Assembly: GCA_014729315.1 (NCBI GenBank)
Contig: WJKD01000385.1
Location: 1-6,600 of the forward strand
Length of the DNA stretch: 6,600 bases
Reading direction: 5' to 3'
Source of the DNA: Promethearchaeota archaeon
Lineage (GTDB): Archaea; Asgardarchaeota; Lokiarchaeia; Sigynarchaeales; SOKP01
Every line of letters begins with the position of its first letter. Positions within the stretch are counted from its first letter, which is position 1. The translations under genes were made by a program, and so were the position numbers. The notes under the pieces were generated by a model. That model was given only the letters and a program-made list of their open reading frames with translations, made no database searches and had not been told where the DNA came from. Positions 1 to 5,031 of this stretch are shown in pieces.

Positions 1-38
1 ACATTAGAGTAATAAATGGGTTTCCACATTTGTATAAT

Positions 39-1016
39 ATGACCACAGCAGAATCACTTATGGTAGATTTTGCCGATGATACCGGATTAAATTCCGAAAA
101 ACCTCCTAGACGATACTTATGGACAGACGCGTTTGCGGTCTGCAATTTTATTCAGTTATCAAAAAAAAATAATGACGAGTCGTTCAGGCAGTTAGCAATA
201 GATTTAGTCGACGAAGTTCATAAAACTTTAGGAAAGCATAGGAAAGACGATCCTCGTCAAGGATGGCTTTCTAGTAAGACCCATCCCACCAAAAATGGAC
301 TTCGCATTGGAAAGAAACTACCCGAGAGAAAGAAAGATGAACCTTACGATGAGAGGCTTGAATGGGAACGAGATGGACAATACTTTCATTATCTTACTAA
401 ATGGATGTTAGCACTCGTGAAATTAGGGCTTTTCTGTGAAGAGAAGAAATATATTACCTGGGCAGCGGATCTTGTAGGCGCTTCGAAAGCCTTTTTACAC
501 GATGATAAAATGTATTGGAAGTTGAGTATCGATCTCACTAGACCTTTAGTTCCTTCAATGGGTCAACATGATCCACTCGATGGATATGTAACATTTCAAG
601 TTGTAAATAAATATTCTGAAGTTGAACTAATAGATTCAATTAAAAAGATGGATTATTTAGCTAAAAGAATTCAATTGGCAACGATGGACCCTCTTGGAAT
701 TGGGGAATTACTTGTAGCTGCGTATCGCTTAGATCAAATGAATGAAGAAAGTGCTTTTCTGAACAAAATCTTAGACGCTGCAAAGTCTGGAATTCAGTTT
801 ATTAATCCAAATACGCATGGTCTCGCATTTCGGGAATTAGGATTAGCTATAGGAATAGAAGCGTCTAAAAAAATGAATAATTTAAAGCCTTATTGGGATA
901 TGGAAAGAGAAATAATTGAATATTGGGTTAATAATAGTAATTGGATTGAACATAAAGACATAAATCGAGTAATACTCGCAACGAGTTTGATACCCGACGA
1001 GTATTTAAAATTTTAA
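39..1016 (+). CDS. Conserved protein of unknown function, probable six-hairpin (alpha/alpha-barrel) fold
   Basis: The product is 325 aa from ATG at 39. I recognise it as a conserved family of uncharacterised proteins found in bacteria and archaea. Its conserved blocks are KPPRRYLWTDAFAVCNF (residues 21-37), GKHRKDDPRQGW (65-76), a HPT..GLRIGKKLPER block (82-97), LEWERDGQYFHYLTKW (107-122), MYWKLSIDLTRPLVPSMGQH followed by DPLDG (158-182), and DPLGIGELL (217-225). The helical content with many conserved W, D, E and H residues resembles six-hairpin glycosidase-like barrels, but substrate and reaction are unknown. No signal peptide or membrane segment is visible, so it is probably cytosolic. A TTG three codons earlier (30) is possible and the frame is open to the left window edge, so the start is not proven; ATG 39 places about 17 residues before TGL, as I remember for the family. 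The next gene on this strand starts about 49 bases after the stop. The gene looks intact. Confidence 0.9.
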   Translation: MTTAESLMVDFADDTGLNSEKPPRRYLWTDAFAVCNFIQLSKKNNDESFRQLAIDLVDEVHKTLGKHRKDDPRQGWLSSKTHPTKNGLRIGKKLPERKKDEPYDERLEWERDGQYFHYLTKWMLALVKLGLFCEEKKYITWAADLVGASKAFLHDDKMYWKLSIDLTRPLVPSMGQHDPLDGYVTFQVVNKYSEVELIDSIKKMDYLAKRIQLATMDPLGIGELLVAAYRLDQMNEESAFLNKILDAAKSGIQFINPNTHGLAFRELGLAIGIEASKKMNNLKPYWDMEREIIEYWVNNSNWIEHKDINRVILATSLIPDEYLKF

Positions 1017-1064
1017 GTAAATTAATATTTCAGTCTCTAAAGTTATCTATTGGATGGGTTTGTT

Positions 1065-1247
1065 ATGCTTCAACCAGTCTATAGAGTTATTCTTAACTTG
1101 GATCAATATCATCTTGAAGATATCCAATTAATCAGAATAGTTGTTTTTTTTCTTAATTTGGGATTAATTATTGCTGCATTTCTAATGATTTTAGCCGTGG
1201 GCACAGTAGTCGAAAAAAATCTTTTCAGACCCATCCAATTACAATGA
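1065..1247 (+). CDS. Candidate small single-span membrane protein
   Basis: The ORF gives 60 aa from ATG 1065; a TTG five codons upstream at 1050 would give 65. The N-terminal part (about residues 1-22) is mixed polar. Residues 23-46 are strongly hydrophobic (IRIVVFFLNLGLIIAAFLMILAVG) without any charge after the first Arg, which fits one transmembrane helix. A short basic tail (EKNLFRPIQLQ) follows. No known family is recognised. It lies 48 bases after the preceding gene and could share its transcript. Its last 23 bases overlap the end of the convergent regulator gene. A run of eight T within the reading frame (1144-1151) could act as an archaeal terminator for the upstream gene, which weakens the case. 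The uncharged stretch of plausible length in a low-GC region supports a real gene, but only moderately. Confidence 0.45.
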   Translation: MLQPVYRVILNLDQYHLEDIQLIRIVVFFLNLGLIIAAFLMILAVGTVVEKNLFRPIQLQ

Positions 1248-2163
1248 TCAAACCCTTATAATCTATTACCTCGTATTGTGAGAAGCCAACTTGTTCAATT
1301 TCATTTTTTATTTCCTGTTTGGTAAAAACTCTATCCTCAACGGCGCTCCCGAAAGCATCTAACACCTTTTGCGCATAAAAGTCACCAGTTTGAGGTAATG
1401 GGCTACGAACTGTAAGTACGACAACACCATTCTCACTTACTACGCGTTTTACTTCCTTTAAAAAAGAGATACGGGAAAGACCATAAAATTCAGAATCTTT
1501 TTTGTAATTCGGAATAACCGCGACATCAAATATACCCTTGGGTTCTCGAATTTTGTTATTATATATACTGGAATGCTTTATATTTTCGAATCCAATTCTT
1601 TCTAAACTTTTGAAGATATCAGAAGTACAGAGTATAAAAGCGTCATTCGCCAATTCAAAAAGCGCTCTTAATTGTTTTACATCGAATTCTCCAGTTAGGT
1701 TTACAGTTAATATATTCGAAAAATCAGTCGAACCAATTCTATTGAGGACGAATTGAGTCAATTCAAGAAAGTAATCATAATCATCGATTATTGAATAGAA
1801 AAAATAATTAAATATTGTATTAAGGAGCAGCCTTGCTTCTTCAGTAGCTTCAACAGTTTCAATTTTTTCCCTTCCGCTTTTTGTCTTTGTTTTCGCATAA
1901 TTAAAGGAGACAAGACCATACCTTTCTAAAGTCTTCAGACTATTGTAAAAACTTGAAGTAGATAGCTCACGGGTTTTCAGGCTGTCAGAAAATATCTCTT
2001 CAGCATTCAATTGTTCTTTAATTTCTGGTAAGGAAAATTGATTAATTTCCTGGTATAACACATATCTAACCACCGGTTCTTGATGTTTAAGTAATCTCTG
2101 AAGGGTTAATAATTCAATAACCGACAAACTACCAAATTTGCTAATAATTTTAGAATTGGTCAA
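1225..2163 (-). CDS. PadR-like winged-helix regulator fused to a degenerate methyltransferase-like domain
   Basis: The product is 312 aa. Residues about 30-112 look like a winged-helix DNA-binding domain of the PadR/MarR type: a helix at 33-40, a recognition-helix region STSSFYNSLKTLERYGLVSF (69-88), and a wing with KTKTKSGREKIETVEAT (91-107). Residues about 148-312 resemble the Rossmann fold of class I SAM methyltransferases, best seen in FDVAVIPNY (212-220, strand 4 position), FLKEVKRVVSENGVVVLTVRSP (helix plus strand 5, 234-255) and VFTKQEIKNEIEQVGF (279-294). The glycine-rich SAM loop expected in strand 1 is not visible: ILTVNLTGEFD (151-161) stands there. The likely role is a transcription regulator whose C-terminal domain senses a ligand or mediates dimerisation rather than catalysing. 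The TTG start at 2163 is well supported: an in-frame stop lies only three codons upstream (2172-2170) and the protein contains no internal Met. A palindromic TATA region precedes it. Confidence 0.88.
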   Translation of the reverse strand: MTNSKIISKFGSLSVIELLTLQRLLKHQEPVVRYVLYQEINQFSLPEIKEQLNAEEIFSDSLKTRELSTSSFYNSLKTLERYGLVSFNYAKTKTKSGREKIETVEATEEARLLLNTIFNYFFYSIIDDYDYFLELTQFVLNRIGSTDFSNILTVNLTGEFDVKQLRALFELANDAFILCTSDIFKSLERIGFENIKHSSIYNNKIREPKGIFDVAVIPNYKKDSEFYGLSRISFLKEVKRVVSENGVVVLTVRSPLPQTGDFYAQKVLDAFGSAVEDRVFTKQEIKNEIEQVGFSQYEVIDYKGLIIVIGWV

Positions 2164-2195
2164 TTTAATTTAGTAAGAATCGAGTTACTTTTTTT

Positions 2196-2211
2196 CTATA
2201 TTTTAATATAG
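2196..2211 (-). promoter_or_regulatory. TATA box within a 16-base palindrome, promoter and possible operator of the regulator gene
   Basis: CTATATT-TT-AATATAG is a perfect 7-base inverted repeat with a 2-base spacer. On the minus strand it contains TATTAAAATA, an archaeal TATA-like box. It is centred about 40 bases before the TTG start at 2163, which predicts a leader of about 14 bases. A dimeric winged-helix protein binding here would block its own promoter. Palindromes arise easily in AT-only sequence, so autoregulation is an inference. Confidence 0.45.
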
Positions 2212-2275
2212 TTCAATACTGATATTAACTTTTTCAGCTTTGAAAATTGAAAAATTAATATAAGAAAATCTTATC

Positions 2276-2284
2276 TTTTATATG
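2276..2284 (+). promoter_or_regulatory. TATA-like box before the GC-rich island
   Basis: TTTTATATG lies in A/T-rich sequence. Archaeal spacing of about 26 bases predicts a transcript start near 2306, some 50 bases before the structured island. There is no nearby ordinary gene on this strand that it would serve. Confidence 0.35.
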
Positions 2285-2305
2285 AATTTCAAAGCAAAAA
2301 AGGAA

Positions 2306-2487
2306 AAAGTGAAATAAATTAAGAAGAATTTAACAAAGTTTAAAGTCGAGCAAGAAGGGATCTGCGTCTTGATACGCATTCTGAAACGTGAATGTTGGAT
2401 GTTTCATTACTCGTTGCGTTGATCCTTAATATCGGTAAAACTCTAAAACGGTGGGTTCTCGGTGGATAGGTTGAACTCAGTTTTTTA
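2306..2487 (+). ncRNA. Candidate structured non-coding RNA with three-way junction
   Basis: Bases 2341-2480 have about 43% GC by count, against 18% in the 120 bases before and 16% in the 80 bases after. Such islands in AT-rich archaeal genomes often mark structured RNAs. The core folds into a three-way junction. P1 pairs 2356-2362 with 2421-2427 (GGAUC/GAUCC core plus a wobble and an A-U). P2 stacks directly on it, pairing TGCGT 2363-2367 with ACGCA 2374-2378 around a 6-base loop. P3 pairs 2382-2389 with 2399-2406 (TGAAAC/GTTTCA plus two pairs). CGAG 2347-2350 can close the whole with CTCG 2458-2461. A T6 run at 2481-2486 would end the transcript and a TATA-like box at 2276 could start it. 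It does not match tRNA, 5S, SRP or RNase P sequence motifs that I can recognise. Family and function are unknown. A 25-codon ORF overlaps it and is an alternative explanation. Confidence 0.5.
2392..2469 (+). CDS. Possible 25-residue hydrophobic microprotein inside the GC-rich island
   Basis: ATG 2392 to TAG 2467 encodes a peptide starting MLDVSLLVALILNIG, followed by a basic patch KTLKR, a Trp and a C-terminal Gly-Gly. The hydrophobic stretch followed by positive charges would suit a membrane-associated or amphipathic peptide. The codon just before the ATG is a TGA stop, and no ribosome binding site is visible. It occupies the 3' half of the island whose 5' half forms stable RNA helices, so coding and structured-RNA readings compete. 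I consider the RNA reading somewhat more likely. Confidence 0.2.
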   Translation: MLDVSLLVALILNIGKTLKRWVLGG

Positions 2488-2490
2488 TTT
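2481..2490 (+). terminator. T-run terminator after the GC-rich island
   Basis: TTTTTTATTT follows directly after the GC-richer segment ending ACTCAG. Archaeal RNA polymerase commonly stops at such U-tracts. It marks the probable 3' end of the candidate RNA. Confidence 0.45.
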
Positions 2491-2568
2491 ATTCAAATTA
2501 TCTTAGGTTTATTAACAAGTATTAAAGATAAGTTAATTCTATTATTGAAATGAGGATATTTCAATGGC

Positions 2569-2660
2569 AAGTATTTAAAACCAAACCTGGGCATTTAGAA
2601 AAAGGAAATGTTGTGGTTTTAATAATATTTCTGAAGAATTAACCACAAGTTTAAATACTT
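2569..2660. repeat. Nested inverted repeats (11-base outer, 8-base inner)
   Basis: The outer arms are AAGTATTTAAA (2569-2579) and TTTAAATACTT (2650-2660), a perfect 11-base inverted repeat 70 bases apart. Inside it, TTGTGGTT (2611-2618) and AACCACAA (2641-2648) form a perfect 8-base hairpin stem with a 22-base loop. No flanking target duplication is visible, so a small transposon is not supported. The arms are also TATA-like sequences in opposite orientation, so the unit may be a divergent promoter region or a folded leader. Confidence 0.6.
2650..2657 (+). promoter_or_regulatory. TATA box, probable promoter of the small acidic ORF
   Basis: TTTAAATA is a near-ideal archaeal TATA box. It predicts a start near 2682 and an 80-base leader before the ATG at 2763. 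Two direct copies of TAGTATT (2674-2680 and 2683-2689) lie near the predicted start and could be a regulator site. Confidence 0.45.
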
Positions 2661-2762
2661 TAAAGATCATACATAGTATTGTTAGTATTAATAATAATCA
2701 TATTGTTATTTGTCGGATACAAAAAAGCTAAAAAAATTAAGCCTTGGGGTTGAAAATAAAAA

Positions 2763-2861
2763 ATGTGTTATTACGGTAATTATTGGAAATTGGAAGAAAA
2801 CGATAATGACGAAATAGAAGTCCCTCTTGAAGAGATTGTTCTTGAGGAACCCGTTAACTAA
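2763..2861 (+). CDS. Candidate 32-residue acidic small protein
   Basis: ATG 2763 to TAA 2859 encodes 32 aa beginning MCYYGNYWKLEENDNDEIEV and ending in an acidic tail with the sequence EEIVLEEPVN. The N-terminus is rich in Tyr, Trp and Asn with one Cys; the rest carries eleven Asp/Glu against one Lys, so the peptide is strongly acidic. It has a TATA box at 2650, a GGGGTTGA sequence 12-17 bases before the ATG that could be a weak ribosome binding site, and a T-rich tract 20 bases after the stop. It stands alone between a candidate RNA and a convergent dehydrogenase gene. I do not recognise the family. Intact expression signals on both sides favour a real gene, but the length leaves it uncertain. 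Confidence 0.45.
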   Translation: MCYYGNYWKLEENDNDEIEVPLEEIVLEEPVN

Positions 2862-2879
2862 GTAAAAAAATAATAATAT

Positions 2880-2897
2880 ATTCTCCTTTTCTTTTTT
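2880..2897 (+). terminator. T-rich terminator after the small acidic ORF
   Basis: The tract ending CTCCTTTTCTTTTTT begins about 20 bases after the stop at 2861. It is a typical archaeal U-rich termination signal on the plus strand. Confidence 0.45.
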
Positions 2898-2956
2898 AAA
2901 AACGTATCAACTATATAATAATAGAGTCTACTTTTAGATCGCTATTCATTCAAGAT

Positions 2957-2968
2957 TAATAAAAACGG
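2957..2968 (-). terminator. T-run terminator of the dehydrogenase gene
   Basis: On the minus strand CCGTTTTTATTA follows 12-23 bases after the stop codon at 2980. No strong hairpin precedes it. Confidence 0.4.
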
Positions 2969-2979
2969 AAATAAGCTAT

Positions 2980-3846
2980 TCATATGGATTTGTGAATCTG
3001 TTTATTTTTTGAATAAGCATCCAAAATTCTGGTCATCCGATCTTTAATCATTCTCTTCAAATATAACTTTGTATCTGTAAGAATATAGAATAAATCGGCT
3101 TTTATTCCCTCAAAAACTATATCTCCTACTTTATCTGGAGATGTACCGATTTCTGTCATCTGAGCAATAGCTTCTTCTATTTGTTCTAATTCTGGATGAA
3201 CGACTCTTTCTGATTGATCAACACAAAGCTCAGTTGGACGGTTCCGTTCGCAATCCATTATATTAGTCCTTACCATTCCAGGACATAATGCGTGGATCTT
3301 TATTTTAGATTTTATCATTGATAATTCCTTTTCTAGTATCTCAGTAAGTCCAATTACTCCATATTTAGTTACAATATACATGCCCTGTCCCATTTCGTTA
3401 GCCATCAACCCCGAAAGCGATGCTGTATTCACGATATGACATTCGTTATTCTGTTGAATCATGATGGGGATGAAACTTCTACAACCGTGGATCACGCCCC
3501 ATAAATTCACATCCATTATCCATTTCCAATCCTCTAAAGACGCTTCCCATGAGATTCTTGTAGGCGCAACACCAGCATTATTAAATAAAAGATTAACTTC
3601 TCCAAATTTATCGATTGTTTTATTAGCAAGCTCCTCGATATCTTTTTGCTTAGAAACATCCGTTATAACTGTTAAAAAATCTGTTCCTAATTCATTCAAT
3701 TCTTTTTCAACTTTCATTAAGGCTTTTTCTTCGATATCGGCAAGAACTAGCCTCATTTCTTCTTTTACTGCTCTATTTACAATTCCATGTCCAATTCCAC
3801 TAGCTGCCCCTGTAATTACAGCAACTTTATTTTTAAATCGACCCAT
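2980..3846 (-). CDS. Short-chain dehydrogenase/reductase (SDR), classical type, NAD(P)-dependent
   Basis: The product is 288 aa, a usual length for classical SDRs. The Rossmann cofactor motif TGAASGIG is at residues 12-19. D37 at the end of strand 2 (LVLADIE) suggests preference for NAD over NADP. DV at 63-64 contacts the adenine ring, NNAG is at 89-92, and the catalytic tetrad is N114, S143 (in NTAS), Y157 and K161 (YIVTK). PGMVRT (about 189-194) follows. The stretch SWEASLEDWKWIMDVNLWGVIHG and the C-terminal FYILTD segment place it with SDRs annotated only as generic oxidoreductases in bacteria and archaea; the substrate, probably an alcohol or ketone, cannot be told. It is cytosolic. It has its own promoter, with neither neighbour close on the same strand. 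The start ATG is right before the cofactor strand (GRFKNKVAVITG), as is normal. Confidence 0.95.
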   Translation of the reverse strand: MGRFKNKVAVITGAASGIGHGIVNRAVKEEMRLVLADIEEKALMKVEKELNELGTDFLTVITDVSKQKDIEELANKTIDKFGEVNLLFNNAGVAPTRISWEASLEDWKWIMDVNLWGVIHGCRSFIPIMIQQNNECHIVNTASLSGLMANEMGQGMYIVTKYGVIGLTEILEKELSMIKSKIKIHALCPGMVRTNIMDCERNRPTELCVDQSERVVHPELEQIEEAIAQMTEIGTSPDKVGDIVFEGIKADLFYILTDTKLYLKRMIKDRMTRILDAYSKNKQIHKSI

Positions 3847-3880
3847 CTTTAAATCAATTTTTAATATTTAATTTCATGTA

Positions 3881-3889
3881 ATTATATTT
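3881..3889 (-). promoter_or_regulatory. TATA-like box of the dehydrogenase gene
   Basis: On the minus strand AAATATAAT is centred about 39 bases before the ATG at 3846, predicting a leader of about a dozen bases. A second candidate, TTAAATATTAA (3862-3872), lies closer but would place the start inside the gene. Confidence 0.35.
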
Positions 3890-4028
3890 CATAATTTTGA
3901 TGAAGGAGTAAATAAATACTATTATTATTTCACTTTTTCTATAATTTCTTTAGTTTATTGATAATTTCTGTTGAAAGGTAGGTTTTTCCTTTTTGGCAAA
4001 CGATTTGGATATTATGAAATAATAATTA

Positions 4029-4048
4029 ATAAAAAGACTTACAAGTCT
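4029..4048 (-). terminator. Hairpin-plus-T-run terminator downstream of the ribbon-helix-helix gene
   Basis: Read on the minus strand, AGACT-TGTA-AGTCT forms a 5-pair stem (6 bases of perfect inverted repeat) immediately followed by TTTTATTAATTATTATT. It looks like an intrinsic terminator and would give the regulator mRNA a 3' untranslated region of about 125 bases. The 14-base palindrome could alternatively be a protein-binding site. Confidence 0.45.
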
Positions 4049-4171
4049 ATGTCAAATTTTCATCCTTTTACTTAAATAAACTGTTCTAAGGGTTTACAAA
4101 CTTTTTAATATCATTCTTTAAACTGAGTAGTTAACGTCAACTTCTTAAAAGAAATAGAATTTTTAGCGAGT

Positions 4172-4363
4172 CTAACCCTTAAATAAACGAATGTTCGTTG
4201 GTAATTTATTTTGTTGCCTTTTTAAACTCTCAACTCTTCTCATTACGGCATCGATAACGAATTCTGAATGAGAGCGATATCCTAATTCCTTCTTTTTTTC
4301 AATAATTCTTTCCACCGTTTTTATTAAATCCTCCGGAATACGAACAGTTCTAAACAGCGACAT
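4172..4363 (-). CDS. Ribbon-helix-helix (CopG/Arc-type) transcription regulator
   Basis: The product is 63 aa, typical for a minimal ribbon-helix-helix protein. Residues 3-9 (LFRTVRI) form the DNA-contacting beta strand with Arg5, Thr6 and Arg8 alternating outward. Helix A spans about 11-25 (EDLIKTVERIIEKKK). The turn LGYRSHSEF (27-35) leads into helix B (about 33-48, EFVIDAVMRRVESLKR). The basic tail QNKLPTNIRLFKG lacks a known domain. Such proteins act as dimers inserting a two-stranded sheet in the major groove, usually repressing their own or a neighbouring promoter. No toxin-like gene lies next to it on the same strand, so an antitoxin role is not supported. The divergent winged-helix gene shares its upstream region. 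The TATA box at 4387-4395 predicts a leaderless mRNA starting almost at the ATG. Confidence 0.9.
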   Translation of the reverse strand: MSLFRTVRIPEDLIKTVERIIEKKKELGYRSHSEFVIDAVMRRVESLKRQQNKLPTNIRLFKG

Positions 4364-4386
4364 TATCTAAGAAATAAGATATTCTC

Positions 4387-4395
4387 TAATATAAA
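4387..4395 (-). promoter_or_regulatory. TATA box of the ribbon-helix-helix gene
   Basis: On the minus strand TTTATATTA is centred about 28 bases before the ATG at 4363, so transcription would begin at or next to the start codon (leaderless). Confidence 0.5.
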
Positions 4396-4410
4396 CTTAT
4401 AGAACCGTTC

Positions 4411-4428
4411 AAATTTCTTTAGAAAATT
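4411..4428. promoter_or_regulatory. Imperfect palindrome in the divergent promoter region, candidate operator
   Basis: AAATTTCT-TT-AGAAAATT matches at seven of eight positions in each arm. It sits just upstream of the TATA box of the ribbon-helix-helix gene and between the two divergent starts, a natural place for either regulator to bind. AT-rich palindromes occur by chance, so this is tentative. Confidence 0.3.
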
Positions 4429-4494
4429 AATTTAAGACAAGTTTAATTTTTGATAAACCCCCTATTCTCAGTTGACCTATTTAGCAACAGAATG

Positions 4495-4502
4495 CATAAA
4501 AG
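4495..4502 (+). promoter_or_regulatory. TATA-like box of the small winged-helix gene
   Basis: CATAAAAG is centred about 37 bases before the ATG at 4536, predicting a leader of roughly 11 bases without a Shine-Dalgarno sequence. Confidence 0.4.
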
Positions 4503-4535
4503 TCTTCAATATCATATTTCAATTACACACTCCCA

Positions 4536-4796
4536 ATGACAAAGTTTAGAAATAGTTTCGAATTTCGCTACAAAGTCTTACATATCGTAAAATCGAAAAA
4601 GCAAACTACGATACCAGAAATTCGAGATATATTAGGAATCAAGAAACGCTCGAATAAAGAGCGAAAGTTGTACAAGATCGTAGATTATCTCGTTAAACAT
4701 TCCTATCTGAAAAAAAAAGAAAAAAATCCGCGCAGAAAACACGAGCCTAAATATCTTATAAGCATTACCCCTAAAGCTAAAGAATTATTGGAATAA
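4536..4796 (+). CDS. Small winged-helix DNA-binding protein
   Basis: The product is 86 aa and strongly basic. It reads as a single winged helix-turn-helix: helix 1 FRYKVLHIVKS (10-20), helix 2 TIPEIRDILGI (25-35), a recognition helix around NKERKLYKIVDYLVKHSYL (40-58), and a wing with a Lys/Arg-rich turn KKKEKNPRRKHEPKYLISIT (59-78). The C-terminal helix PKAKELLE is a common ending of these archaeal one-domain regulators. It probably binds DNA as a dimer. Target genes are unknown; autoregulation or control of the divergent ribbon-helix-helix gene is plausible from position only. No metal site or ligand domain is visible. The ATG at 4536 follows a short leader and there is no SD. Confidence 0.85.
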   Translation: MTKFRNSFEFRYKVLHIVKSKKQTTIPEIRDILGIKKRSNKERKLYKIVDYLVKHSYLKKKEKNPRRKHEPKYLISITPKAKELLE

Positions 4797-4959
4797 TAAC
4801 AAACCCATAAATAACCACCGACTTATACTACGTAAACAAATAAAGAATTTAATTATAAAAAAAATATGATCCGAATTAGAAAAAAAGCTAAATTAACTAA
4901 TGCCTCTACTTTTACGACTTTAAAGTTAAAGAATTGAACTAATTCCAAATAAGTTAATA

Positions 4960-5031
4960 GAATTAAGATAAAAAATTTTAAAAACAATAAAAATAAGTAA
5001 ATCTCTTGTTAAATAAATATGAAAGAGATTT
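4960..5031 (-). terminator. Hairpin and T-rich terminator of the DEAD-box helicase gene
   Basis: AAATCTCTT (4999-5007) and AAGAGATTT (5023-5031) form a perfect 9-base inverted repeat with a 15-base loop. The right arm overlaps the helicase stop codon. In the minus direction the stem is followed by T-rich sequence (TTACTTATTTTTATTGTTTT and on). It may stop transcription or stabilise the mRNA 3' end. Confidence 0.5.

Larger units (their letters stand above)
2164..2979. other. 816-base intergenic region holding several small elements
   Basis: No ORF of ordinary size is present. From left to right the region holds the regulator promoter (around 2200), a TATA-like box (2276), a GC-rich structured island ending at a T-run (2341-2486), a very AT-rich stretch (2487-2565), nested inverted repeats (2569-2660), a promoter and a 32-codon acidic ORF (2763-2861), and T-rich sequence (2880-2897) that with the A-run at 2961-2965 can end transcription in both directions. 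A 9-base direct repeat GCTATTCAT occurs at 2941-2949 and 2975-2983, the second copy overlapping the stop codon of the dehydrogenase gene. Confidence 0.8.
3847..4171. other. 325-base intergenic region between regulator and dehydrogenase
   Basis: It holds the dehydrogenase promoter on the right-to-left strand, a hairpin terminator at 4029-4048, and otherwise AT-rich sequence. A short AAAGG/CCTTT repeat (3974-3978, 3988-3992) is too weak to interpret. No ORF with coding character was found on either strand. Confidence 0.7.

Noticed and set aside
1538..1756. Plus-strand open frame of 72 codons
   Set aside because: It is antisense to the well-supported regulator gene and encodes no recognisable protein.
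2341..2480. GC island as a tRNA, 5S, SRP or RNase P RNA
   Set aside because: No T-loop GTTCRANNC pattern, no cloverleaf, and none of the conserved 5S, SRP or RNase P sequence blocks were found on either strand.
3461..3871. Plus-strand open frame of 136 codons
   Set aside because: It is antisense to the dehydrogenase, whose catalytic motifs are all intact; the Ser-rich translation is typical of an antisense shadow.
4172..4796. Toxin-antitoxin module
   Set aside because: The ribbon-helix-helix protein could be an antitoxin, but the neighbour is divergent and looks like a DNA-binding protein, not a toxin.
4917..4926. Perfect palindrome ACTTTAAAGT
   Set aside because: A 10-base AT-rich palindrome in a gene-free stretch with no promoter beside it is expected by chance.
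4866..4937. Plus-strand ORF of 23 codons
   Set aside because: Very short, Lys/Thr-rich in AT-rich DNA, without promoter or similarity that I can see.
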